Shown here in pieces: positions 1 through 8,152 of a stretch of 10,909 nt of DNA. Origin of the DNA: Ichthyophonus hoferi (lineage: Eukaryota; Opisthokonta; Ichthyosporea; Ichthyophonida; Ichthyophonidae). A program made the translations under genes and the position numbers. A model generated the notes under the pieces. The model was not told where the DNA came from and did no database searches. It saw only the letters and a program-made list of their open reading frames with translations. Location of the stretch: NCBI GenBank assembly GCA_002751075.1, contig NAOQ01000065.1:107435-118343 (forward strand), in the 5' to 3' direction. Position 1 is the stretch's first letter. Every line of letters begins with the position of its first letter.

Positions 1-178
1 GAACGTCGTATTTTCCGTAGCCGCATATATGTGAGCGGAACCCTCTTTATTATTCAGTTTTGTTTTGTTTTATATATACCTCGTTTTATCGCTAGTGCTA
101 CTCTTTCTAGTTAACACCAAGACGCTAATAGAATTGTCTAATCTTGCTACAATACTTAAATGTTATTGGCTTACAACA
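1..178 (-). mobile_element. Possible 3' LTR edge of the copia-type element (partial)
   Basis: Read on the minus strand, the segment starts TGTTGTAAGCC at 178, just after a purine-rich run (179-187, AAGTAAGGG), as expected where a polypurine tract meets an LTR. Further in are a TATA-like GTATATATAAAAC and an AATAAA-like signal, the usual U3/R layout. It lies downstream of the RNase H remains in the right orientation and runs off the window at base 1. No matching second LTR was found by eye near 4740-5900, so the call rests on position and signals only. Confidence 0.3.
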
Positions 179-276
179 CCCTTACTTATGTTGACATAAT
201 TGTGTTCCTATGTTGTATTTTATGTAAAGAATCGGTCTACTTATTATTCAGGCCAAGATCGAACATATTTACTTAC

Positions 277-296
277 CAGTGGTTAGCGATCTTGTA
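277..296 (+). repeat. Left terminal inverted repeat
   Basis: This 20-bp sequence begins CAGTGGTTAGCG. Bases 279-296 are an exact reverse complement of 1109-1126; position 278 is the only mismatch over the 20-bp pair. An 8-bp copy of its inner part in opposite orientation (CAAGATCG, 254-261) lies just outside the element and could pair with 287-294. Confidence 0.75.
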
Positions 297-541
297 ACAA
301 CCTTTATAACTACACCCGAATCTTGTAACCCGATCAGATCAATTAGCTATTACTAACATTAACCCAATAAAACCATTTATTATTTACCACATTATTGGAG
401 ATCCTGAAGCCTGTGGGTAAGTCATTAGAATTTCCACAGATTGCTATAGGGTGATGGGTCCAGCACACTTTCACTATGGCATTCTGCTACACACAACACA
501 ACAAAGCCATAGCCCTTCAGGACAGGCAGCAATTCAATGTC

Positions 542-950
542 CTACAATACAATGAAACTTTTGCTGCATTCCTCCAACTCCTGGAAACAAGTATTATGTG
601 CACTCTAATCAACAAAGAGTGAATTTATAAGCATAGTTGCAACAACCCAGCAAATAACTCACATTAGAGCATTTTTGAATATTGGAATTTTCACGGCTGA
701 ATGTTGATTCTGCGCAACTGTCTACTGGCATACGACGTTCTTCTTTTCCTTCACTTGACTCTGAGCTGGTGGTAATAATAAAGTCCTTGAATAGATTTCT
801 TGATGTTTCCTCATCACTACTGTCAAAGGAGAACTGTACTAAATGTTTCTTTTTGCTTATAAATCCCAATTTAGTTTTAATTGTTCTGCCAGTCTTACAT
901 TTGAATCGTGGGGTAGTAGAAGTTAAAAAAATTCTTTTCTTAGCCATCAT
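542..950 (-). CDS. Unrecognised basic/serine-rich reading frame inside the TIR element
   Basis: A minus-strand frame opens with two adjacent Met codons (948-950 and 945-947) and stays open for 113 codons to about 609. The first half is strongly basic (MAKKRIFL..., ...KTGRTIKTKLG...). It is followed by an acidic Ser-rich stretch (FDSSDEETS, TTSSESSEGKEE). The last 18 or so codons look less natural. A good donor, GTGAGT (plus strand 657-662), and an acceptor TTTCCAG ending at 581 would remove an 82-nt intron in phase 0 and add 12 codons (ELEECSKSFIVL) before a stop at 542-544. I do not recognise the family: no zinc finger, DDE or hAT dimerisation motif is visible. It may be a captured host exon, the 5' part of a lost transposase gene, or a chance frame. 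A plus-strand frame over 682-1083 is judged its shadow. Confidence 0.35.
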
Positions 951-1108
951 TACTACTTCTTACAACAGAAAATATTATATATGTAATTTTATTGATATAC
1001 ACTATGAAATCGGGATCCAGACTAAGTCTTTAATTGCTGGTTATATAATAGTTGGTTTAGATCAATACCAGTTGATCATGTGATAAGCATTTGAGATAAA
1101 CATATAAC

Positions 1109-1128
1109 TACAAGATCGCTAACCACAG
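1109..1128 (-). repeat. Right terminal inverted repeat
   Basis: Reverse complement of 277-296 with one mismatch. It closes the ~850-bp element. The base after it does not begin a visible copy of the sequence left of 277. Confidence 0.75.
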
Positions 1129-1555
1129 ATGAATAAAAGGGTTTGAGTCCTACAATTAGCATTTAGTACTGATAGATGAGAAAATCCACAATATGTATAT
1201 ACTTTAAAAGAAGTTATCTGTTGAATGATGACAGATGGGAAAATACTTTCCTTGAACACCCTTTTATAAGTCAAAGACTAGTGTGCCTATTGTTTGGTAT
1301 TAAAATGGTTATTTAAATATTTAACTCTGCTATATATATAGACCCTTTCATAAATTGATAATGGGGGTTATCTCTTTTGGGTAAGACAGTATGGTTAGAT
1401 GCATTTTAGTAGGACAATTATTTGTGAGTTTTCTTGTAAATGATGGACAAGTTTAGCATTCTGCATTCTAGTATAAACTATGAACAGGATAGGAATTTTT
1501 TGAACAACTATGCTGCGTTGTTGGGCAGTAGACAATACTTAAGGATTACGTTTCC
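1129..1555. other. No gene seen; probable 3' untranslated part of the copia fossil
   Basis: AT-rich sequence without a convincing reading frame on either strand, between the RNase H remains and the right TIR. By position it would be the non-coding end of the copia-type element. Confidence 0.3.
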
Positions 1556-2224
1556 TCAGGTAACAAGCTCCTTACAATAAAAGTCATGTATCTCAATGTG
1601 TTCAGGGTGCTTGCCTACACCGCGGATGAGGCTCATAACTATAGAACTCTGATTGCCACAGTACATTAATATAGGCATTACATTGATACTCAGTGAACTT
1701 AACGAACCAGCAATATAGACACTGTTCATTGAACATATATTCATAGCAGATAGTTCTGCCTGGGCACTGGAAGTTGAAATAGTGGATTGTTTTATATTGA
1801 GTCAATCTGTTGGTACACCATTCATGAAGAAGACAAACCCAGAGGTTGATCTCCCAGTGACGTTACTTGACCAATCAACATCTGTAAAGGCTTCAGTATT
1901 TATAGGTACATTTACAAGAAAAATCATACCATAGTCTTGTGTACAGGAAAAGTACCATAGGACCATTTTTGCTATTTTTAAGTGGTGTATAAAAGGCTTT
2001 GCAGCTTGTCTGCTTTGCCAACCTACTGTATACGATACATCATCTTGGTAACCTCGGATTGTCTGTAAGAGTGCACCTATTAAGCTTCTATATAAGGAAC
2101 CGTCACATCGGGGTGATTCATTCTTTAATTTGGTGTGATCAGGTATGATGATTGATTGTACTCGAGACTTTGGATAGTCAGGAAACATACTCATCATCTT
2201 ATTGATGCATATATTTTGAGACAT
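1556..2224 (-). mobile_element. Copia fossil: RNase H and end of RT region
   Basis: Recognisable copia landmarks are YRSLIGALLQTIRGY (the usual YRS-hG-hhY-block), the D-DW-hRSTSGFVFF block, and KHPEHIEIHDFYCKELV, which matches the conserved H-KHIDI-Y-F-RE-V end of copia RNase H. This is the 3' end of pol. Confidence 0.85.
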
Positions 2225-2900
2225 TTTTATAGAGCTATTTTTAGATTAATCTATGTTCAAACCAAGGAAAAACTTTGGAAAGCCTAGGTCCCTAATTTTT
2301 CATTCTTCACCTAAGGCTTCAAAGAAGTCATTGGCCACTTTATCATTGTTTGTGGAAATGATTAAATTGTTCACGTAAACCAGACATATATGAGAGTAGT
2401 GTCTTTGATGACCCTTGTGTATAAACATAAATCATAAGGAGAAGGTAACAAACTTAATGTTTTAAGGCTATCTTTAAGTTTTTTCCACCAGTCCTGACTA
2501 CTCTGTTTGGCACCATAAACTGCGTTCAGTAGTCTGAGGATGTAAAAAGGTTTAAAGTTGTCCTCAAATCCCTCTACTTGTCTTAAATTGAGGGTTTCTT
2601 CTAATTCCAAATTTAGGAACGTTGAAGAGAGGCCAGCTTGTCTTAAGATTAAACCTTTACTAGCTGATTATGCCAGCATTATTCATAAGCTGATGAGTGT
2701 TGCCACTGCAGCCTCAGTGAAGTTAAATGTATCTGAGCTTTGTCTAGATCCATTAACAACCCTTCAGCTTTTGTATTCTAAAGTTTTGTCATCCTTATCA
2801 TATTTGATTTTAAATACCCCATGTGCATTAAGGATTTTGAGATCTTTTAGTTTGACAACAACTTGAAAGCACTTATTGTATGTGAAAGTTTTGTATTCAC
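2225..2900 (-). mobile_element. Copia fossil: reverse transcriptase (RVT_2) region
   Basis: LLNAVYGAKQSSQDWW matches the RL-hLYGLKQ-R-W block of copia-type RT. HGVFKIKYDKDDKT further upstream (around 2800) matches the WVFKIK-D-DG block at the domain start. Preserved order and spacing give a confident family call. A plus-strand frame at 2558-2866 is a shadow. Confidence 0.85.
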
Positions 2901-3430
2901 AGTTTATACTTATCCCATTCAAAGTGTTTAGGGTAGCTTCAAGCTTGTCTTCAAGTTTGGTTTTATAAAATCCATACCGTCATTTTGAGCCAGATGAGTA
3001 AATACATTACTTGATCAAATGTGTGAAGGGGAACATGATTACTTGGTAACAGGTCTGTCATTTGGGTTATCCAAGAATGCCTTTTCTAATTATTTTAATG
3101 GATCATTGAATGGAATGGGTACCTCAGAAAGTATGTGTTTATCACTGTCAATGTCATTGTGTTGGGTTACCAGTGGTTCAATATCTGGTATTATAAATAC
3201 ATTTTGTCGTGAGATAACCACATTTTTGTGTAGCGCAAATGTTGTGTTAGGTCTAAACGTTGAGACAGGAACTGATCCCTCCCTTCAACCGTGTACACAG
3301 AGTCAATATTAGTTGGTTTAATTAACCATGGGTCAATCCCATTATAAGGTGAGACTACCAAAGATAATCTGGTTGTAAACCCAATAACCTCCAAAGGTTG
3401 GTCAGAACCTGTTTCCCGGTAATCATTGAC
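2901..3430 (-). mobile_element. Copia fossil: integrase-RT linker
   Basis: This lies between the integrase and RT remains, where copia elements have a variable linker. Only weak protein-level resemblance is left. Plus-strand frames here (for example 3019-3312) are shadows. Confidence 0.5.
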
Positions 3431-4210
3431 CTTTAGACTGTTTGTGCCTTGAAGAATATTATAAGGAAAAATGTTTTCAAATTATTCTGCATTATGACAA
3501 GACAAACTTGTTTCTTTCTTTGTACGGGACCAGATAAGGACACCTGACTGCTCTGGTTGTCTACCAAGATATATAATTTTATCCTCTCTGCTTGAAAAAT
3601 TAAAACTGGGTAGTATTCTGTAAATGCATTTTGATACAAAGGGATGGAGATGCTTGAAAGGGGTATCAGTTCCAAACCAAAGGTTCCAGGAAACTTTACC
3701 ATTAAAGTAACAGTGCCGGGTGAAAGATTCCAGGCATATACAGCCCTGGAAAGGCATTCAACCCAAAAAGAGGATGGCAGTTGACTTTGTAAGAACCTAC
3801 ATATAATATATGCTACTACTAGAGCATGGTTTACTTGTTTACTGAAATTATGTTTGAAATCAGCTGTGACACTCACACTTAAGTGTTTGATAACTTCATA
3901 ATGATATTTTTGAAATGCCTTGGACATATATTCATTACCGAGATCAGTTTTCAGGTAAGTAATTGTCTTATTGTGAAAGGACTAGACGTGAGAGTTGTAG
4001 TTAACAAACATATCATAGACCTTATATTTGTTTTGTAGTACATAAACAGTCACAAAATGACTATGTACATTCAAGAATATAATATAGTATCTCTTACCAT
4101 TTAATGACAGTTTGAGCAGCCCCACAATATCTATGGTTACAAAACAGAGTAGTCTGATCACCTTGGGTAGTGGATTCTTAAAGATTGGTAGTCTAGTGGT
4201 TTTTGCTTTA
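3431..4210 (-). mobile_element. Copia fossil: integrase core (rve) region
   Basis: RYYIIFLNVHSHFVTVY matches the G-RYF-hFIDD-SR-hWVY block at the start of the core domain. LPSSFWVECLSRAVYAWN matches the LP--FW-EA---A-Y--N block near its end. Spacing agrees with a copia integrase. Confidence 0.85.
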
Positions 4211-4430
4211 GAATAAATCTTACATTTGAAGTCTGGTTCATCAATAATTTTGATGTTAGTTTCAGCCAAGCATTGTTTAATATACCTTGTATTTAAATCT
4301 AAGAATATATTATGTATTAATGACAGTTTAGCATATACAGTAGGTAATTTTAAATGTGTACTGAAAGCTATACATGGAGGTATGGCTTCAGAATTCAAGT
4401 GATAGATGTCATTATGGCGGATGGTCATTA
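4211..4430 (-). mobile_element. Copia fossil: GAG-pre-integrase region
   Basis: A stretch with an N-terminal HxxH-like zinc-binding context (DIYHLNSEA) and a Lys-rich C--C-type linker (KCKIYSKAKTTRLPIF) lies immediately upstream of the integrase core, as in copia polyproteins. Confidence 0.6.
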
Positions 4431-4521
4431 GATAAATTGTGTTGTTATTTACAATTTCGGCTAGAACTAGTAGTCAAAATGTAATAACAGTGCAAATTTG
4501 TTCAATATCTGCTATAGAACT

Positions 4522-4734
4522 TTAAAAAACATATAAGCCTGGTACATCGGCTGGGGCGTCTAGCCTTGCAGCATATGCATTAATATTATATACTACCAGT
4601 AAGGCTGTGGCATTGAATATATTTATTCCATTGTTAATAGTGACAATTTGTGAATTGAGAGGAATATTTTTCTCAAGAACACAGGGAACAGAAAAGAGCG
4701 GAGGAAAAATAACTCTTTGATCCATTGAATACAA
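4522..4734 (-). mobile_element. Copia fossil: protease-region remains
   Basis: The frame contains IVTINNGINIF followed by a hydrophobic LLVVYNINAY stretch. This resembles the V-NG-hI---G block and the following LYVP-L---L segment of copia aspartic protease and its downstream linker. Position supports it more than similarity does. Confidence 0.4.
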
Positions 4735-4903
4735 AAAGAATCCAGGGTGCCATTTGGATCATCTTGTGTTATACTGATGTTACAGAGAGTAATTTCATTA
4801 CTGCTTTTTGAATTGCTATCATTTTTTTAATTGATTTGAATATCTGTCAATATTATGAAATATTGTAATTTTTCGTGTATTAAAAATTTCTGGTAAATCG
4901 TTA

Positions 4904-5152
4904 TTAAAAACAACGTAATGAAAAGCAAATGTTCCTATCATACATTCCTGCCAGAATAAATTCGCATAGATTGTCCGTTGTATTTTCTCCTTGGCCTGTT
5001 TTGGCGCTTTTTTGGGAAGAAGGATTATGTATACAGGAGTTCCTTTCTATATTTACAATAGTGTGTGGCATGTTGGTGTAACATGTTGTAAAAACAATTA
5101 TGCTGTGAAGGTGTTTGGAAACACTGTATGCACACCTCTTTAGATCTAGCAA
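4904..5152 (-). mobile_element. Copia fossil: possible gag/zinc-knuckle vicinity
   Basis: A minus-strand frame with a Cys/His cluster (RCAYSVSKHLHSI) followed by a polar linker lies where the end of gag would be. The match to a zinc knuckle is weak, so this is mainly positional. Confidence 0.25.
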
Positions 5153-5833
5153 GTTTCACAGTAGGAAGCTGTGTTTTCTGATTGGTTAAGTGCTATTAAT
5201 TGTAAGTCAACTGTTATGTAATATTGATATTTATATGTGATTACTTAGGTGTGATGATATAATAAATCAACTTTACCTAAATTTAGTTTATGTGTGCATA
5301 GTAATAATACATAATAGTATAATAATATTTTTTTTGTTTACCTGTGTAAAACCTATGGGGAGCCAGTAATTCTGCCTTTAGAAGTATGTTTCCAGCTACA
5401 TTTTAATTGGTGTAACATCATAGCGTATTATGTATATTGGTCCAGATCTTGTGAATTCCGTGATAGTAATGCATTAACAGTAGGTATGTGCTCACAATAT
5501 TTGTGATCACAACCACTGCTCAGTAGAGTTGATGTTGGTCTAGGTTTGGCCTTGATTTCATTCCATCATTGAGGGGTGTCTTGCTTGACATAATTAATAA
5601 TAGTAATACATTAATAATCTGAGTAAGATTCATTTACAACTAGGTGAATTGCAAAATGAAATAAAATGTAAGAACAAATACTATTATTATATCTCGTTAT
5701 ATATTCCCTTATATTCCACCATTCGATCTAAATTCAAAATTTTCCCCTTACTGACCAACGTACTCATTGGTTATTAACTAACGATTAAGTTTTAATTATA
5801 AAAATTAATTCAAAATTAATATTAACTAACTAT
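5153..5833. other. AT-rich interval between the copia fossil and the host gene model
   Basis: No convincing gag remains, LTR copy or primer-binding site was seen. The only notable content is the plus-strand open stretch 5318-5503, listed separately. The stretch 5507-5790 shows nothing I can support. Confidence 0.3.
5318..5483 (+). CDS. Weak candidate upstream exon of the plus-strand gene
   Basis: One plus frame is open from 5318 to a stop at 5504-5506. A T-rich run (5327-5339) lies near its start, and a GTATGT donor at 5484 ends it in phase 1. Read that way it gives 55 codons ending ...CEFRDSNALTV. The acceptor CGCCAG ending at 5879 would continue in the same phase into the exon at 5880-5923. 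There is no clear start codon or unique acceptor. The composition (many aromatic and hydrophobic residues) could come by chance from AT-rich DNA, and it could also be decayed retroelement sequence. I do not recognise a family. Confidence 0.2.
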
Positions 5834-5893
5834 ATGTATTGGCTGGAAATAAAAATCCAAATTCTTTGTGAGCCGCCAGCATTGCCCAGCCGC

Positions 5894-5923
5894 ATGGAAA
5901 GAAAAAGAGCGATCGCGATAAGA
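5894..5923 (+). CDS. Host gene, candidate exon 1 (N-terminus, or an internal exon)
   Basis: A GC-richer island in AT-rich DNA holds ATG at 5894 and reads MERKRAIAIR, then a donor-like GTAATC at 5924 in phase 0. The next exon (6088) starts in phase 0 and continues DLFESLAINNP. The frame is open upstream to a stop at 5786-5788, so an earlier in-frame Met at 5834 (MYWLEIK...) is possible. The island also contains acceptor-like AGs (ending 5872 and 5879), so it could be an internal exon. Neither Met has a purine at -3; 5894 has G at +4. The basic N-terminus shows no hydrophobic signal peptide. Confidence 0.4.
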
Positions 5924-6087
5924 GTAATCATAGAATAGTTATAAAATAATGATTAAAACTATAGTAAAGAGGTGATTTCTCTTTTATTTTAACTTTATAT
6001 GTTGAATTTAATATTTAAAAAAATTATATAACTATAACTATATAAATAATTTAATAGAAAATTATGAACAAAAAGCTGTTTTTATAG
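5924..6087 (+). other. Candidate intron (164 nt)
   Basis: AT-rich, stop-dense sequence between the GTAATC donor and the TTTTTATAG acceptor. Phase 0 on both sides. Confidence 0.35.
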
Positions 6088-6119
6088 GATTTATTTGAAT
6101 CCTTGGCGATCAATAATCC
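6088..6119 (+). CDS. Host gene, candidate exon 2
   Basis: This 32-nt stretch is bounded by a textbook acceptor (GCTGTTTTTATAG, ending 6087) and a strong donor (GTGAGTAA at 6120). It enters in phase 0 and leaves in phase 2, reading DLFESLAINNP. Both junctions agree in phase with their neighbours: phase 0 from 5923, and CC joined to the G at 6659. The island TTGGCGATC is GC-richer than the surrounding intron. The small size means that the phase agreement and the quality of both splice sites carry the call. Confidence 0.45.
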
Positions 6120-6658
6120 GTGAGTAATAATCTATATAATTAAACCCCATAGCCAATGGATACATAAAACTAATATTCATAAATAATAGTAGCAAATAAC
6201 TACAGACAATTAATATTAATCGGCAATTGATTAAACCCATCGGTAAGCGATCGGTCTAATAAGAACTGCAATGTGCATCATATTGATTATATTTTACATA
6301 TAAATATCATATAAATATAGTTATATATGTATATATATGTATATATATATATATATTACTTTGCGATATAAAGGTAAAAATATATACCTTTATTATCACT
6401 AATATTTACTTTTTTATATGTCGAAAGCAATCATAATACACCTGTGTATGGAAAAAGTTCAGTTGTTAATTGTTTTTGTTTTCATGTTTCATTATTTATT
6501 AGTCTGGTGTTCATTATTTAATATTTATGTATATTATCGTTAGCGGTATTATTATTATTGTTGTTAAACATAATTATTTCCTCTAAGCATTTTTTTCTGG
6601 AGCCAACCTACCTAACCCATCCTTTTTGTCATAATGAATGGTTAATAAGGTAATAAAG
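6120..6658 (+). other. Candidate intron with AT/GTATAT microsatellite
   Basis: It starts with a strong GTGAGTAA donor. It holds an (AT)n/(GTATAT)n run at about 6319-6357 and no other credible coding island. The proposed acceptor at 6658 is weak. Confidence 0.4.
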
Positions 6659-6792
6659 GATAAATAAATATAACAACCAAAATGAAGGCTATGTTTTGTC
6701 TGTGTGGCGAATGGATTCCCTTCCAGATAAACACTTATTAAATACAGACACACCACTAGTATTTAGTATTAATGGCGACAGGATGCATAGAC
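6659..6792 (+). CDS. Host gene, candidate exon 3
   Basis: The plus frame is open from 6657 to a stop at 6816. From about 6680 it has strongly protein-like composition: NEGYVLSVWRMDSLPDK, then HLLNTDTPLVFSINGDRM, then HRRTMS. This looks like folded protein (Trp, Gly, alternating hydrophobics), not translated low-complexity DNA. The acceptor ending at 6658 (ATAAAG) has the right phase but a poor pyrimidine tract. The 3' boundary is uncertain: GT sites at 6759 (GTATTT, phase 0), 6765 (phase 1), 6793 (GTACAA, phase 1) and 6800 (GTCATA, phase 2) are all possible. The end given uses 6793. I do not recognise the family. Confidence 0.55.
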
Positions 6793-7012
6793 GTACAATG
6801 TCATACATACATATATAGACATCCTTATATGATTACATAAATATATAGCTTATATATTAATATACTTGAAGATAAGTTTACCTGAACATATATACTTATA
6901 CACATGTCATAGCTGTATGACAAAAAGTATCAGAACAATTGCACTGGATTATATATATATATATATTAAGTAGGTGTAAATATATAAACCTATTCGGTCT
7001 TTTTTATACCAG

Positions 7013-7095
7013 TTGTCTTGTGGATTTATATTTTATATTTTTATATTATATTTTATATGATATTTTTCTGTTTTACATTGGAATTTTCCAGATAT
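7013..7095 (+). CDS. Low-confidence candidate exon encoding a hydrophobic segment
   Basis: A very good acceptor (GGTCTTTTTTATACCAG, ending 7012) precedes an open stretch ending at a GTATAT donor (7096). In the fitting phase (1 in, 0 out) it reads VLWIYILYFYIIFYMIFFC..., then TLEFSRY: about 20 hydrophobic residues, as in a membrane span. These phases would bridge exon 3 (leaving at 6792) to the exon at 8086. However, most of the stretch is TTTATAT low-complexity sequence, which by chance translates to Phe, Tyr and Ile. It may be plain intron. Confidence 0.2.
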
Positions 7096-7633
7096 GTATA
7101 TATTAATTGATACACAAAATATATACAATGTACACATATGTATATAGCCATATATGCTTAAAACGAATATAAATATACATATATGTATTAATTCAGTTGA
7201 TCTATCTTTTAACTTTCATTTTTTACATTTTAAAGTTTTCTTCTGATCGGAGCTAAAGCTCATTTCAATGTATACACAAATTATTTAAATAATTAATATT
7301 AACACGCATTTATATGTATACCTTTTATGCGTTTTTGTTTATGCCAATATTGTATATATCGCCTATATTTTTAATATTTTATCTTTATTTTAATCAATAA
7401 TAGCTCTGCTTTGAAATTCTAAACCATTGCTTTAAAATATCAATGTATCATCTTTTATACATGTACATACAAATATATACCTATATACATATATATTATA
7501 ATTTAACCTATAATTATATTACTGGTTGTACAATTAGTTGAGCGAGTTAGGTGAACCTATTATGTCTTAAAGCTAAATTAAAACTACTTATAATTTTACT
7601 GGTTAAAATTTTCTATCAGACAGGGTAAAATAG

Positions 7634-7785
7634 TGAGCACCAATTGAGTTTGAGTATGGGGTATGTGGTTACTGCCACAGCCAATAACATGCCGAGTAAA
7701 GGAAGTGGTCCCACCAATGAGAAGAGAAAGCATCCCGACCATAATAATCATGCAAGTTTTCTATTGGCCAAGTGTTATAACAAGC
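7634..7785 (+). CDS. Low-confidence candidate exon in a GC-richer island
   Basis: The stretch 7628-7785 is much less AT-rich than its surroundings. One plus frame is open from 7629 and contains MPSKGSGPTNEKRKHPDH, then NNHASFLLAKCYNKQ. A second plus frame (from 7654) and minus-strand frames are also open, so the strand is not settled. An AG at 7632-7633 would accept in phase 2, matching a GTCATA donor after exon 3. A GTAAAG donor at 7695 and weak GTTTTC/GTGTTA sites downstream exist, but none in this frame leaves in the phase 0 needed by 8086. It could be an exon with a missing partner, an alternative exon, or a small transposon remnant. Confidence 0.25.
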
Positions 7786-7973
7786 AGATATATATGTATA
7801 TATATTAGCACACACTTCAATAGTATTATGATCATATCTGTACACCTGTATGTGTAGTTTTATAGTACATATACATACATATACATTAATATTGCTATGC
7901 AAATGTGCATAATAATGTGATAGGATAATGATATATACGATAGTATGGTTGTAGGGTATGATAATATGTTTGA

Positions 7974-8048
7974 TAGTATGTATGTATGTACGTATGTATG
8001 TATGTATATATGCATGCTAATATGATAGTATGTATGTATGTATATATA
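7974..8048. repeat. (GTAT)n microsatellite
   Basis: Two tracts of repeated TATG/GTAT units, separated by TATATATGCATGCTAATATG and ending in ATATATAG. It lies just upstream of the acceptor at 8085. Confidence 0.9.
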
Positions 8049-8085
8049 GATATGGATTGCTATATTTTAATACGTTGCCATCTAG

Positions 8086-8152
8086 GATCAACTAATACAA
8101 CACGGAAAGGATGATAACAAATCTCGTTCGATCAAACGAGCAAAGTCACAAG
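8086..8152 (+). CDS. Host gene, candidate internal exon (67 nt)
   Basis: The acceptor TTGCCATCTAG ends at 8085 and the donor GTGCGA starts at 8153. Only phase 0 is free of stops. It reads DQLIQHGKDDNKSRSIKRAK and SQ: hydrophilic and basic, with an RSIKRAKS stretch that resembles a basophilic-kinase site. It leaves in phase 1, which joins exactly to the exon at 9124 (G+AT gives Asp). The island is GC-richer (CTCGTTCGATCAAACGAG, a local palindrome) than the microsatellite intron around it. No family recognised. Confidence 0.6.

Larger units (their letters stand above)
277..1128 (-). mobile_element. TIR-bounded DNA transposon, hAT-like, probably non-autonomous
   Basis: The segment is closed by terminal inverted repeats of 20 bp, 19 of 20 matching, with a perfect 18-bp core. 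The ends read CAGTGGTTAGC at the left and CTGTGGTTAGC at the right (reverse complement), resembling the CAGNGG-type ends known in the hAT superfamily. Near the ends there are short direct repeats: TCTTGTAAC at 290-298 and 321-329, and TATAACTACA at 305-314 and 1103-1112. At ~850 bp it is far too short for a full hAT transposase, and no transposase motif is visible. The flanking octamers (269-276 and 1129-1136) do not match, so no target-site duplication is seen. It lies between the RNase H end and the proposed LTR edge of the copia fossil, suggesting insertion into that older element. The hAT assignment is inference from the end sequence alone. Confidence 0.5.
1556..5152 (-). mobile_element. 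Ty1/copia LTR retrotransposon, old broken copy
   Basis: On the minus strand, remains of copia-type pol domains appear in the family order protease, GAG-pre-integrase, integrase, reverse transcriptase, RNase H. This order (integrase before reverse transcriptase) separates Ty1/copia from Ty3/gypsy. The copy is clearly broken, with roughly ten or more breaks across the coding region, and cannot be active. No pair of LTRs was found, so it cannot be dated by LTR divergence. Heavy decay and nesting of a DNA transposon near its 3' end point to an old insertion. The left end may extend to about 178 and beyond (possible LTR edge). The right end is not defined; the gag region is faint or lost. The plus-strand host gene model begins to its right. 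Confidence 0.85.
6793..8085 (+). other. Intron space with unresolved exon content
   Basis: Mostly AT-rich intron-like DNA. Two weak exon candidates (7013-7095 and 7634-7785) are listed separately; the rest shows no coding islands. AT runs are at about 6950-6966 and many ATATGTATA motifs at 7090-7200. Confidence 0.35.

Noticed and set aside
1-116. Plus-strand open frame from the window edge (begins ERRIFRSRIYVSG)
   Set aside because: Open at the edge for only 38 codons, with no start or splice support. The minus-strand LTR-like signals explain the segment at least as well.
475-621. 48-codon plus-strand frame from ATG (MAFCYTQHNKAIALQ...)
   Set aside because: No recognisable family and no splice context. 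It lies opposite the minus-strand frame region within the TIR element and is short enough to be chance.
4904-5152. A clean CCHC zinc knuckle in the fossil gag vicinity
   Set aside because: Spacing of the Cys/His residues does not fit CX2CX4HX4C well, so it is kept only as a weak positional call.
5700-5830. Promoter motifs (ATTGGTT at about 5767-5773, several TATA-like runs)
   Set aside because: In DNA this AT-rich such motifs are expected by chance, and no transcription start evidence is available.
4740-5900. Search for a second LTR or tRNA primer-binding site right of the copia fossil
   Set aside because: By eye, no stretch matched bases 1-178, and no TGGTATCAGAGC-like site was found on the minus strand.
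7669-7902. Minus-strand frame (begins MHSNINVYVCIC) as a gene
   Set aside because: The upstream half is translated microsatellite; only the part over the GC-richer island looks protein-like, and the strand there is undecided.
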